Source: Bacteroidales bacterium UBA1309
GTDB lineage: Bacteria; Bacteroidota; Bacteroidia; Bacteroidales; Dysgonomonadaceae
Reading direction: 5' to 3'
Assembly (NCBI GenBank): GCA_002307185.1
Contig: DBTT01000014.1
Coordinates: 41,389-95,424 of the forward strand
DNA length: 54,036 nt
The position numbers were made by a program, and so were the translations under genes. The first letter of the stretch is position 1. Each line of letters opens with the position of its first letter. The notes under the pieces are model-generated. The model made no database searches. It saw nothing but the letters and a program-made list of their open reading frames with translations, and was not told the origin of the DNA. This document shows positions 42,901 through 51,392 of the stretch, piece after piece.

Positions 42901-43869
42901 TTAATAGTTTTTATTGTAATTGCCAATGGACTGAAGATCCATCCCATAATTATCTATGAAATAGTTGCGTACAATGGTGTATCTTTTCAGCATCAGTCCG
43001 TTCACATCCTTTGCGGAATTCAGGATGCCCTCCCACGCTGTTTCCGTGTAATTGGTGGTGGTAATAGTGGTTGTAGGCGTTCTGGTAAGGTAAGATTCGG
43101 GATAGGATACCATCATCAGCATGAAAAAATACCAGTCGCGGGCAGGCGTAACGCTATAGTAGGGTGGGAATACTCCGCGGGCCCAGCACAATGCGTTCGT
43201 GGTGAGGGTGGTGAGGCTCGTGTAGGTGGCAGAGGCTGTGAAATCGGTGGTTGGGGAGGAGAGGCCTCTTCCCACCATGCTTTCCATCAAGCACCGGTTG
43301 AATCCCATCGCAACCGTGGATGAGTCCTCGGCTGTTGTTACGGTGTCCACAGCACTGCTGCCATACGAAAGGCAGATATTGTCGTAATTATAATATGCAG
43401 GCGTATTGACGCCGACAAATCCATATACGGGGCTGTAAACCGCTTCGCAGCTCAGGATCGACGAACATAGCAGCACTTTTACGGGAAGGAATTTCTTTAA
43501 AAAAGAATCGGTGTAAAAGTCAAAAAGCAGGGCATGAAGCAGCTCCAACTGCTTTCCTATGTATTGCGTGTCGGCTGCTGCCACTATAAATCCGGCTTGC
43601 CCTCCGTCGGTGTAGGCCCCCACAACGCCGTTGTTCCAGGCGGAAGGTGTCCAATAGGCATCTTTGTCTGTGAACTTGTAGAGCAGGCAAGAGCCATACT
43701 TTTCGTAAAAATCAACAATTTCCGTGTCATAGTCCTGGTTTCCCTGCGGGACAGAATAGCCGGATTCGGTGCCTGAAGCGGTCAGGCTGTCTTCATCGTA
43801 ATTGCAAGAAGCAAAAGTGGTGGATAGAATCAATAGAATTCCTGCACCGAATTTATATATTGTATCCAT
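42901..43869 (-). CDS. SusCD-associated lipoprotein, metallohydrolase-like but without HExxH
   Basis: The 322-residue lipoprotein (lipobox FASC, Cys22) has the layout of the 'substrate import-associated zinc metallohydrolase lipoprotein' family, which follows susD genes. An N-terminal FYEKYGSCLLYKF helix-strand is followed by GFIVAAAD and SFLKKFLPVKVLL. The expected HExxH is absent: the aligned region reads CLMESMVGRG, and the whole protein has a single His (112). It therefore cannot hold zinc in the usual way. It is probably surface-exposed and may bind substrate for the SusCD pair. Family assignment is by pattern and position only. Confidence 0.6.
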   Translation of the reverse strand: MDTIYKFGAGILLILSTTFASCNYDEDSLTASGTESGYSVPQGNQDYDTEIVDFYEKYGSCLLYKFTDKDAYWTPSAWNNGVVGAYTDGGQAGFIVAAADTQYIGKQLELLHALLFDFYTDSFLKKFLPVKVLLCSSILSCEAVYSPVYGFVGVNTPAYYNYDNICLSYGSSAVDTVTTAEDSSTVAMGFNRCLMESMVGRGLSSPTTDFTASATYTSLTTLTTNALCWARGVFPPYYSVTPARDWYFFMLMMVSYPESYLTRTPTTTITTTNYTETAWEGILNSAKDVNGLMLKRYTIVRNYFIDNYGMDLQSIGNYNKNY

Positions 43870-43873
43870 ATTT

Positions 43874-45358
43874 TTACCGGGGGTTTTGTACTAATTTATA
43901 ATTCCTTTCAATAGCCGTGTATGGGATCGGCAAAGCATAGAGCAAGTCTCCAGACTTGAGCGTGTACACGGTTTGGTTTCCTTCCGTATCCACATATGTG
44001 TGGGTGGCGGAAAGTCCCAGCCGTTTGATGTCGAACCAGCGGAAGCCCTCTTCCAGGCAGAGCTCGCGGAAACGCTCGTCGTGACAAAATTGCAGCAAGG
44101 AATCTGCATCCGTGATGGAAACATCCGTGTAGGTGTTTTGAGCGTATCGGCTGTAGCGTAGATCGTTGAGGTCTTGCAAGGCTTGCACCCTTTGCGCATC
44201 ATCACCTCCAGATTTGTAAAGCCAAGCCAAAGCCTCCGCCCGATTGAGGTAGGCTTCCGCTATTCGGATGCCGCGGTCGCCGTAATTCTTTTGGGAAGTA
44301 CCCACCTTCCGGCTGCATATTGGAAAAGTTAAGCCAGTTGATGTGTCTGTCAATCTATAGAAATAAGACTGGTACCGAAGGTCGTTCGTTTGGTCATACA
44401 TATTCAACAAATTGGTTGATACGGTGTATGGTTCGATGTTTCCCGATGTTGTTGTGGTGTAATAGGTCCCGGATTGGTATGTAGGGAAACCATATATCCA
44501 CAATGCCTCTTTGCTCACATCGGTGTCGTATATTCCCTTGTTCCCAAAGTTCGCCTTGAAACTATACAGGTTGGTAAGGTCAGGCCCTTCTTCGATGCCT
44601 TTTGTAGCGTAAGCGACTACTTTTTCCATATCGGAGTCGAGTCCGCGGTAGAGATAGAACCTTGAAAGCAAGACATAAGCTGCGGGCGCACCGATTCGGA
44701 ATGCTGATTCCGGGTCGTAGTATGTTTCGAGCAGATTGGCGGATTCAAGGAGGTCTGACTCGATCTGGTCATACACTTCTTTCAATGTGTTGCGAACCGG
44801 ATAGTCGTCCGACACGTCCATCGTGAGAATGAGAGGCACTCCCAGGCTCGTCTGCGGATCGATGCCAGTCCCGCTGTAGGGTTGGCCATAGGTCAAGACC
44901 AGTTTCAAGTAGTAGAAAGCCCTGAGAAACAAGACTTGCCCAAGCAGCGCATTCTTATCAGCGTCAGTTCCATAAACTTTGCTTAGATAGTCTTTCACCA
45001 CGTTGCAACCTTTTATCTTGACATAATAAATTTTCCAGGAGTCGGCATCTGTGGGAAACGTTTCGTTGCCGTCAAACATCTCTGGGTTCCAAGAGAAAAT
45101 AGCCGCTCCGTTTTCGTGATATCCCGCATAGGCTGTATTTTGAAGCCCGTTGCAAGTGTATTCGTCGGTAAGCAATTCCAAGTAGGCGCCGCTCGAGAAC
45201 AGGTAGGGATAGGCATCGTTGTACATCAAAGCCCTCAGGTCGTCCACCGTGGAGGGTTTTATTTCATCCTGGCTGGTTTCCTCCAGAAAATCACCGCATG
45301 AGCAAAGGCTCATCGATAAAATGAAAATTCCTATGGTAATTTTATTAAATATAGCCAT
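43874..45358 (-). CDS. susD: SusD/RagB family nutrient-binding lipoprotein
   Basis: The 494-residue protein has a lipoprotein signal (LSMSLCSCGDFLEETSQDEI; Cys at the lipobox). It has the SusD features: RALMYNDAYPYL, tetratricopeptide-like helices with FLRAFYYLKLVLTYGQPY and AYVLLSRFYLYRG, and the C-terminal EAYLNRAEALAWLYKSGG plus CHDERFRELCLEEGFRWFDIKRLG. SusD caps the SusC channel and binds the imported ligand. Given the peptidase neighbours, the ligand is probably a peptide rather than a glycan. It lies 15 bases after susC. Confidence 0.94.
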   Translation of the reverse strand: MAIFNKITIGIFILSMSLCSCGDFLEETSQDEIKPSTVDDLRALMYNDAYPYLFSSGAYLELLTDEYTCNGLQNTAYAGYHENGAAIFSWNPEMFDGNETFPTDADSWKIYYVKIKGCNVVKDYLSKVYGTDADKNALLGQVLFLRAFYYLKLVLTYGQPYSGTGIDPQTSLGVPLILTMDVSDDYPVRNTLKEVYDQIESDLLESANLLETYYDPESAFRIGAPAAYVLLSRFYLYRGLDSDMEKVVAYATKGIEEGPDLTNLYSFKANFGNKGIYDTDVSKEALWIYGFPTYQSGTYYTTTTSGNIEPYTVSTNLLNMYDQTNDLRYQSYFYRLTDTSTGLTFPICSRKVGTSQKNYGDRGIRIAEAYLNRAEALAWLYKSGGDDAQRVQALQDLNDLRYSRYAQNTYTDVSITDADSLLQFCHDERFRELCLEEGFRWFDIKRLGLSATHTYVDTEGNQTVYTLKSGDLLYALPIPYTAIERNYKLVQNPR

Positions 45359-45373
45359 CTTGAGTTGGTTTTA

Positions 45374-48300
45374 TTAGAATGAAACATTCAGGTTCATTGA
45401 ATAGGATCGGGTACGAGGTTGTGCACCCGTGGCAACTTCAGCGTCGCGGCCTTTGAAATCTTTGCTGACAATGGCAAACGGCTGTGAGAGACTGCATGCA
45501 ATGGTCAAGCCCTTGCAGGATAGCTTCTGGGCAACTTTCATTGGCAAGCTATAATTCAATGAAATACTGTTGCACCGCAAGGTGGAGGCACTCACCACAC
45601 GGGCTGTGCTATAGTTGTACATTTGATAATAGTTGGTGTAAGTGGTGGTGCCGGGTATCAACATGTTTGTCAGGTTTTTGTCGGGCAGCCCCGGGAATAC
45701 GGCATTTGTGTCGCCGGGTCTCCAGCGGGTGTTTAGCTCTGACGAGAGGTTTTCGTATTCTGAGGGCAACAAGGTGCTTTTGTAAGCAGGCGACAAGAAC
45801 TTCTTTCCCCCCACTTGCAGATAGAAGCTGGCGGCCAAGGAAAAATTCTTATAACGGAAAGACGTGTTGATCCCTCCTGTGAAATCGGGCGTGCTCGAAC
45901 CCGCATACTCCATGTAAGCAGTGGGGTCAGTTGCCGGATCCAGCCCCTCCTTGGATGTCAAATCGATAAGCGGGTATCCGTTTGTAGGGTTGATCCCTGT
46001 GTATTTGAACGCCCAGAAAGCGGTCGATTCATACCCTTCCTTGTATAAGCTCCCGCTGGCAGCAGTTTTCCAAGTGGGATTCTGGATGCCAACTTTCGTT
46101 ATTTTATTAAAGTTTTTGGATGAATTTACCCCAAGGCTCCAGGTGAAATTTTTAGTCCTGACGGGAGTTAGCCCGACGGAAATCTCGTACCCGCTGTTTC
46201 TCATGCTGCCGCCATTGATGGGGATGTTGGTCACACCGTATTCTTCGGGAACTTCCAGGGTCACGATCATGTCTTTACCTATCTTGAGGTAGTAGTCCAA
46301 GGTGACGCGCACCCGGTTGTTGAGCAGGGCCAGGTCTATTCCGTAGTTTGTCGATAAAGTTTTTTCCCACCTCAAGTCGGTATAGGGGAGGTTGCTGATT
46401 GTCAAGAGGTCTTCACCCGTATTGACATCTACGGATGTGGAGGTGGATCCTGTTGGTATCTTGACGATGAGCTCCGGGCTGTAGCTGCTCGACATGTTGC
46501 GCTGGTAGCCAAGGCTGAACCTTGCGCTGAAATCCGAGACAAAGGCGTTCGGGTTGAACCACTTTTCGTGTCCTGCGTTCCAACGGACTCCTCCGGCCAA
46601 AGCAGGATTGAAGTTTTCGTTGGTGGTGCGCCCGAAGCGGTTGGATGCATCGGAACGAACGCTCATGTTGACGACATACCTGTTGTCGTAGGCGTAGTTC
46701 AATGTCAGATAAGACCCTATCGTGTTCGTTAAGCGGTTTGTTATTTTTCTCGAATATAAGGTGTTGAATATGGTGTTGGTATAGGTTGTGGTGGTTCCAT
46801 ATGTGGAAGGAACGGTGGCGAACGATTCGCCCCTGTCTCTGAGGTATCCGTATTGGGTGGATGTGAACCCGTAGTATCTTACGCTGGCAATGTCCGTACC
46901 GAGCATAGCCGTGATGGCATGCACTTTGTTGATCAGCTTGTCGAAGGACACCGTGTTTCTCCAGTTCCAGTTGGTCGTGGTGTTGCTCAGTGAGTTGTAT
47001 TCTCCGCCGCGAGGCAATACGGAGTTTTTGTAGGCGTCGTCAACCGATGTGGCAGTCCCGTAATCGTAATTTCTGATTTTTGCAATATACTCGGTTCGCT
47101 CGGTGGCATACGAGTACCCTGTCGTGGCATATGCCGCAACACTGAAGAGGGATTGTAGTTTGATGTTTTTCGTGAGGGTGTAATTGATATTCAAGCCCGA
47201 GTTTAGGGATAATACTTTGTTTTGCAACGCAGTCTGGTCTCGTTCGTTGATTATATTGAATAAAAAACCGGTCGAAGAATATATTCCTGTGGAGGTGCTC
47301 TTTTGGTTCGAGTAATAGTTGAGATCCCCGTTGTCGTCATAAGCTTGGATCGTGCGGGTGGTTGTGGCGGCATAATTGTAGGGGTTCACGATGTAGAAAC
47401 CGTTGGTCGTGGACTGGTTGCCGCCGAAGTTCAGGTTTACTTTTAGTTTCGGAGTCATGGTAAGGTCGAGTCCCACCCTTCCGGAAAACGAATTCGCATC
47501 ATTGCCGATTGCCGTGCCATTTTTTGAGGTGTAGCCAAACGAAGCATAATAGCGGGTGTTGGTGGATCCTCCGGACACATTGGCTGCATGGCTAAAACTC
47601 ACAGGGTTGCGAAACAAAATTTTAAACCAGTCCGTATTTGTGGTTTCCAGTTTGGCAATTTGGGCATTTAGCTCCTCATACGTGATTTCTTTCCTCAAAT
47701 ATTGGTTCATCGCTCCAGCATAGCCGATGGTGCCGTTTGTCCAGTTTGCAATAAGCCCACGGTCGAAGATCTCGCGAGAGACATCCACCCGTTCTTTGGA
47801 GGTCATCATTTCCAGGCGGTCGTAGGAAACCCGTTCCCCTGAATTTATTCCCAACGAGTAGGAGACTGTGGGCGGTCCTTCTTTTCCCCTTTTTGTCTTG
47901 ATAACGATCACGCCATTCGCCGCACGGATGCCATAAATAGCGGTTGCCGAAGCATCTTTGAGCACAGTCACGCTTTCGATGTCGTTCGTGTTGAGCCACG
48001 AGATGGAGTTGCCGACATAGTTTCGGATATAATCGAAATTGTCCGTGGTAATCTCCCCCGCACTGTTGAAGGTTTGGGTGTTGAACGGGAGAGGGTCTTC
48101 CTGGATAACGTCGTCCACCACCCAAATAGGCTCTTGGCTACCTGTGAATGTTGAATTACCGCGGACCCGGGTTTGCTGCTTTACCCCTGTCAAGCCTGAA
48201 GTGTTTGTTACCACAACCCCCGGCAGCGTACCTTGCAATGCTTGTTCCAATGTGTTTGTACCATTAAGATACAAATCCTTTGCGTTAATAGTGCTCACAG

Positions 48301-48994
48301 CTCCTGCTATTCGGGATTTGTCCAAGGTTTGGTAGCCGGTCACCACCACTTCGTTCAAGGTTCTGGCATCATCGAGCAAGACAACGGTTTCGAGTTCCGA
48401 CCCTGTGAATGACGAGTTGATATACTGCTCCTTAGGCTTCATTCCCAAGAACGAATAGAGCAAGCTTGCACTGATGTTTTCCGGAATCTGGATGTGGAAT
48501 TTGCCGTCGGCATCTGTTATGGAACGGACAGGCGCACCGGACAATTGGATATTCACCCCAGCCAAGGGGGTTTTGTTGATGTCCAGCACTAGGCCTGTCA
48601 CCATGCGCATTTTGGTGGAGGGATTCATCTTGTCGGTGATGATAATCACACCGTTTTCGCTTCGGATTTCATAACGTATCGGTTTGCCCTGGAGCAAGCC
48701 TTCTAGGATCTCCCTCACGTTTTTCTTTACGAAATTCCCGTTGGCTTTATAGCGGGCTATGTCTTCATAGTTGAATATGAATTTATAGCCGCTTGCTTTC
48801 TCCACCCGTTTGAAGGCATCGGACAGGCGCTCATTGTTAAAGTTTAAAGTAATCAATTTGGAGGCGCTGGCATTTTCTGCCGCAAGAAGGGGCATTTGGA
48901 GTATTTGCAAAAAAAACAACAAAACGGCTATTTTTTTTACATAATTCACCATTTTCACCTCATCTCGAGGTAAAGCAATCCATTTTTTTTTCAT
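45374..48994 (-). CDS. susC: SusC/RagA family TonB-linked outer-membrane transporter with STN domain
   Basis: The 1206-residue protein has a signal peptide ending near LLAAENA, with ATG 48952 (MVNYVKKIAVLLFFLQ) as an alternative start. The STN signalling domain (about 45-115) has ITLNFNNERLSDAFKRVEK and the KKNVREILEGLLQGKPI helix. A carboxypeptidase-like domain (about 130-210) is followed by EVVVTGYQTLDKSRIAGAVS. The plug has LQGTLPGVVVTNTSG and TVLKDASATAIYGIRAANGV. The barrel ends RSYSMNLNVSF. The STN domain normally signals to FecR in the inner membrane, and fecR lies 114 bases upstream, so its own operon is the likely target. Confidence 0.95.
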   Translation of the reverse strand: MKKKWIALPRDEVKMVNYVKKIAVLLFFLQILQMPLLAAENASASKLITLNFNNERLSDAFKRVEKASGYKFIFNYEDIARYKANGNFVKKNVREILEGLLQGKPIRYEIRSENGVIIITDKMNPSTKMRMVTGLVLDINKTPLAGVNIQLSGAPVRSITDADGKFHIQIPENISASLLYSFLGMKPKEQYINSSFTGSELETVVLLDDARTLNEVVVTGYQTLDKSRIAGAVSTINAKDLYLNGTNTLEQALQGTLPGVVVTNTSGLTGVKQQTRVRGNSTFTGSQEPIWVVDDVIQEDPLPFNTQTFNSAGEITTDNFDYIRNYVGNSISWLNTNDIESVTVLKDASATAIYGIRAANGVIVIKTKRGKEGPPTVSYSLGINSGERVSYDRLEMMTSKERVDVSREIFDRGLIANWTNGTIGYAGAMNQYLRKEITYEELNAQIAKLETTNTDWFKILFRNPVSFSHAANVSGGSTNTRYYASFGYTSKNGTAIGNDANSFSGRVGLDLTMTPKLKVNLNFGGNQSTTNGFYIVNPYNYAATTTRTIQAYDDNGDLNYYSNQKSTSTGIYSSTGFLFNIINERDQTALQNKVLSLNSGLNINYTLTKNIKLQSLFSVAAYATTGYSYATERTEYIAKIRNYDYGTATSVDDAYKNSVLPRGGEYNSLSNTTTNWNWRNTVSFDKLINKVHAITAMLGTDIASVRYYGFTSTQYGYLRDRGESFATVPSTYGTTTTYTNTIFNTLYSRKITNRLTNTIGSYLTLNYAYDNRYVVNMSVRSDASNRFGRTTNENFNPALAGGVRWNAGHEKWFNPNAFVSDFSARFSLGYQRNMSSSYSPELIVKIPTGSTSTSVDVNTGEDLLTISNLPYTDLRWEKTLSTNYGIDLALLNNRVRVTLDYYLKIGKDMIVTLEVPEEYGVTNIPINGGSMRNSGYEISVGLTPVRTKNFTWSLGVNSSKNFNKITKVGIQNPTWKTAASGSLYKEGYESTAFWAFKYTGINPTNGYPLIDLTSKEGLDPATDPTAYMEYAGSSTPDFTGGINTSFRYKNFSLAASFYLQVGGKKFLSPAYKSTLLPSEYENLSSELNTRWRPGDTNAVFPGLPDKNLTNMLIPGTTTYTNYYQMYNYSTARVVSASTLRCNSISLNYSLPMKVAQKLSCKGLTIACSLSQPFAIVSKDFKGRDAEVATGAQPRTRSYSMNLNVSF

Positions 48995-49025
48995 AAATTT
49001 ACGCTTTTAAGTAATATAACTTCCC

Positions 49026-49057
49026 TTGTTTTAAGATTTGGCTAAATCTTAAAACAA
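49026..49057. repeat. Perfect 14-bp inverted repeat between fecR and susC
   Basis: TTGTTTTAAGATTT (49026-49039) and AAATCTTAAAACAA (49044-49057) pair completely around GGCT. On the minus strand it is followed by GGGAAG, not a T run, so it is not a standard terminator. It could adjust transcription or mRNA stability between regulators and transporter. Confidence 0.65.
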
Positions 49058-49108
49058 ATTTTATCTTACAATAAGGATTGGTTGCAGCCGATCCTTTTGT
49101 TTTTTGAA

Positions 49109-50314
49109 TTAATTTTTTGTTGCCGGATACACTACCGCTTTATTAGGAGAGGTCATTTTAATGGATACCTTGCCGATTTGATTCAACATAGACACAGCAT
49201 CCTGAAATGTTTGGCTTCGATCGGCCCAAAATTTGAAACGGAGATTCTTTAACCGGGGAGACGAAAATGTAATTTCAATGTTATACCAGCGGGATGCTTC
49301 TTTCATTATATCTTCGAGGCTGGCTTCGTCAAAATAGAAATAACCATCTTTCCATGCTGTATAATTTTCCGTGTCCACTTCTCGTATCACCAAGCCGGAA
49401 GAACCGACTGTTGCATTCTGTCCAGGGCTTAATACCGCAGTCTGGTCAGCCTTTTCCCCTGTTACTGCCACTTTTCCTGTTACAAGCGTCACACTCGCCT
49501 CTTCTTTCTCATAGGCTCTGACATTGAATTCAGTACCCATCACCAAGGTCGAGAGATTGTGGGTTTTTACGATAAAAGGACGCTTCGAATCTTTGGTCAC
49601 CTTGAAATACGCTTCTCCATCCAGCTCCACCACACGCTGATCGGCCCGGAAACGTCTTGGAAACGTTATTTTAGTTCCAGTATTGATCCACACCTCTGTG
49701 CCGTCTTCCAAAACCAGCTGGTAGGCTTTCCCTTTTGGGATGTTCAGCATATAGGTGTAATTCTTCGGATTATTCGAAGGGGCAACTTTGGATTTGTAAT
49801 TCAGAACATCATAACGCCCTTTCCGCTCTTTCTTGAGGCCCATCGACTCGGCTTTCTGCTTATCCACCGTTTCTACCGGAACAATCTCGCCGTCTTCTGT
49901 CTGCAAGACAACTTCTTTTTCGAACATCGCGGCCAGCTTTTCTTCCTTTTGTTTTTGCAGGATCCACGGGAAAATCAGAACGAAACTGATTACAATAGCG
50001 GCGGCAATCCAAGGCCATCTCGTCAAGTTGTATTTCCGGTTGCTTTTGGGCGGGTCGATTTCTGCGCTAAATTTCAGCCATTCAGATTCAATATCAGGAA
50101 AAACAGGTTTGTTTTCATTCAATGCGGCCTCCCTGAAGAAAGTACATTCGTCATACAATGCTTTGTGATCATCCGATTTCGCCAACCAGCTATGGAAATC
50201 ATCGCTTGCGGCAAATTTGGGGTCATTCACAGCCTGTAAAACAAATTCGAGAGTAGAATCACATGTCACCCCGAACTTATTTTCTTTCTCATTTTTATCT
50301 GAATATTCTTTCAT
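49109..50314 (-). CDS. fecR: FecR family anti-sigma factor
   Basis: The 401-residue protein has a cytoplasmic N-terminus of about 95 residues that would bind the sigma factor. One membrane helix follows (WIAAAIVISFVLIFPWILQ). The FecR domain has NIPKGKAYQLVLEDGTEVW and TFPRRFRADQRVVELDGEAYF. The C-terminal DUF4974-type domain has YFYFDEASLEDIMKEASRWY, which resembles an STN fold and is thought to contact the SusC signalling domain. It follows the sigma gene by 70 bases. Confidence 0.93.
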   Translation of the reverse strand: MKEYSDKNEKENKFGVTCDSTLEFVLQAVNDPKFAASDDFHSWLAKSDDHKALYDECTFFREAALNENKPVFPDIESEWLKFSAEIDPPKSNRKYNLTRWPWIAAAIVISFVLIFPWILQKQKEEKLAAMFEKEVVLQTEDGEIVPVETVDKQKAESMGLKKERKGRYDVLNYKSKVAPSNNPKNYTYMLNIPKGKAYQLVLEDGTEVWINTGTKITFPRRFRADQRVVELDGEAYFKVTKDSKRPFIVKTHNLSTLVMGTEFNVRAYEKEEASVTLVTGKVAVTGEKADQTAVLSPGQNATVGSSGLVIREVDTENYTAWKDGYFYFDEASLEDIMKEASRWYNIEITFSSPRLKNLRFKFWADRSQTFQDAVSMLNQIGKVSIKMTSPNKAVVYPATKN

Positions 50315-50338
50315 TCAATCAGGGATTCTAATTATATT

Positions 50339-50386
50339 ATACGGCTTGCTGTTTTTTTTGGGTGATGGCTATTTGTCTTTTTTTCT
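50339..50386. repeat. Sigma/fecR spacer segment, copy A
   Basis: This 48-base segment between the sigma and fecR genes matches 53004-53050 at about 38 of 47 positions, including ATACGG, TTTTTGGGTGATG and TTTGTC. Part of the match is T-rich. Confidence 0.5.
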
Positions 50387-50906
50387 ACAAAAATTCATCT
50401 TCGTTATCAAACTCATCCCTAAGCAACCTTAAAGCTTTCATTATGTGGGTTTTTATCGTGTTCACGCTAATGCTCATTTCTGCGGAGACCTCTTTGTATT
50501 TTTTCCCATCCAGAAAACACATTTTGAACACATTCTTGGTTTGCGGGGGTAGTTTCTCAATCGAATCCATCACCTTAGCCATCCGTTCTTCCCGTTCTGA
50601 ATAATAGTCATTTTCATTCATGCGGGTCGCATCGTTCAAGATATATTCTTCATAGCGTTTCAATACATCTTGGTGGCGAATGTAATCTATGCAGCTATTT
50701 TTCACGCGGACATGCAACAAGGCGATTACAGACAAAGACGGGTCAACCTTGCCATCGTAATGCTCCCAGACATAATGAAATGCATCGCTCACCATGTCTT
50801 TCGCATTCTCCGGATCACGGATCATGTTCAATGCGTAATAATATAACCTGCTATAATTTTCTTTAAACAGTTTTTCTATTTCTCTTTTTTGGCTGTTTCG
50901 ATCCAA
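50385..50906 (-). CDS. ECF RNA polymerase sigma factor
   Basis: The 173-residue sigma-70 family protein has region 2 (EIEKLFKENYSRLYYYALNM, then PENAKDMVSDAFHYVWEH) and region 4 (SIEKLPPQTKNVFKMCFLDG, then YKEVSAEMSISVNTIKTHIM). Regions 1 and 3 are missing, as in ECF factors. The start is a TTG at 50906; no ATG is near enough. Together with fecR and the STN-type susC it forms a cell-surface signalling switch: ligand at SusC frees the sigma factor to transcribe the operon. Confidence 0.94.
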   Translation of the reverse strand: MDRNSQKREIEKLFKENYSRLYYYALNMIRDPENAKDMVSDAFHYVWEHYDGKVDPSLSVIALLHVRVKNSCIDYIRHQDVLKRYEEYILNDATRMNENDYYSEREERMAKVMDSIEKLPPQTKNVFKMCFLDGKKYKEVSAEMSISVNTIKTHIMKALRLLRDEFDNEDEFL

Positions 50907-51392
50907 CGTTTCAAAATGTTACAAAATACTGATATTGCATTTCTTTTTCAACAAAAAAAAACATATTCCCTGTTGTTTGTACAAAGAAAAACAAAAAAAT
51001 GAAGGTTTAGTAAGATTTTATCCACGAAAATAAGATGAAAGCCAATCGAATATATCTATTGGAATTTTAAGCATAGATAAAAATACACGGAATAAAAACA
51101 TATTAAGCACACATATCAGTAGAATCTTCCTTATGATGGTTCGTTGTATCCCGAATTATCCTTAGGCACTCCAGCCTGCGGAACTAGTACTAATTTTTTT
51201 TGAATAGATGTGGATATTAAAGAACGTCTGAAAAGAGTTTCGTATTTTTCATCTTTCTTTTGTAAGATGTTGTAATAGATTCTCTTTCGCTAAAGCTTAG
51301 GCAACGCGGCCGAAGTTTCCTCTTCTTTCCCTTCCTCGGCCGGGTTGCTTTATTTGTCTTTGCAGGCTTATAAGGCCCCAGTTTATTGAATT
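50907..51392. other. Intergenic region between the sigma gene and the RCC1 gene
   Basis: An AT-rich stretch of 486 bases with no supported gene and no clear consensus promoter. It contains an imperfect hairpin (51301-51313 with 51336-51348, 12 of 13 pairs, GCAAC-GCGGCCGA type) that may end the RCC1 transcript, though no T run follows on the minus strand. Confidence 0.45.
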
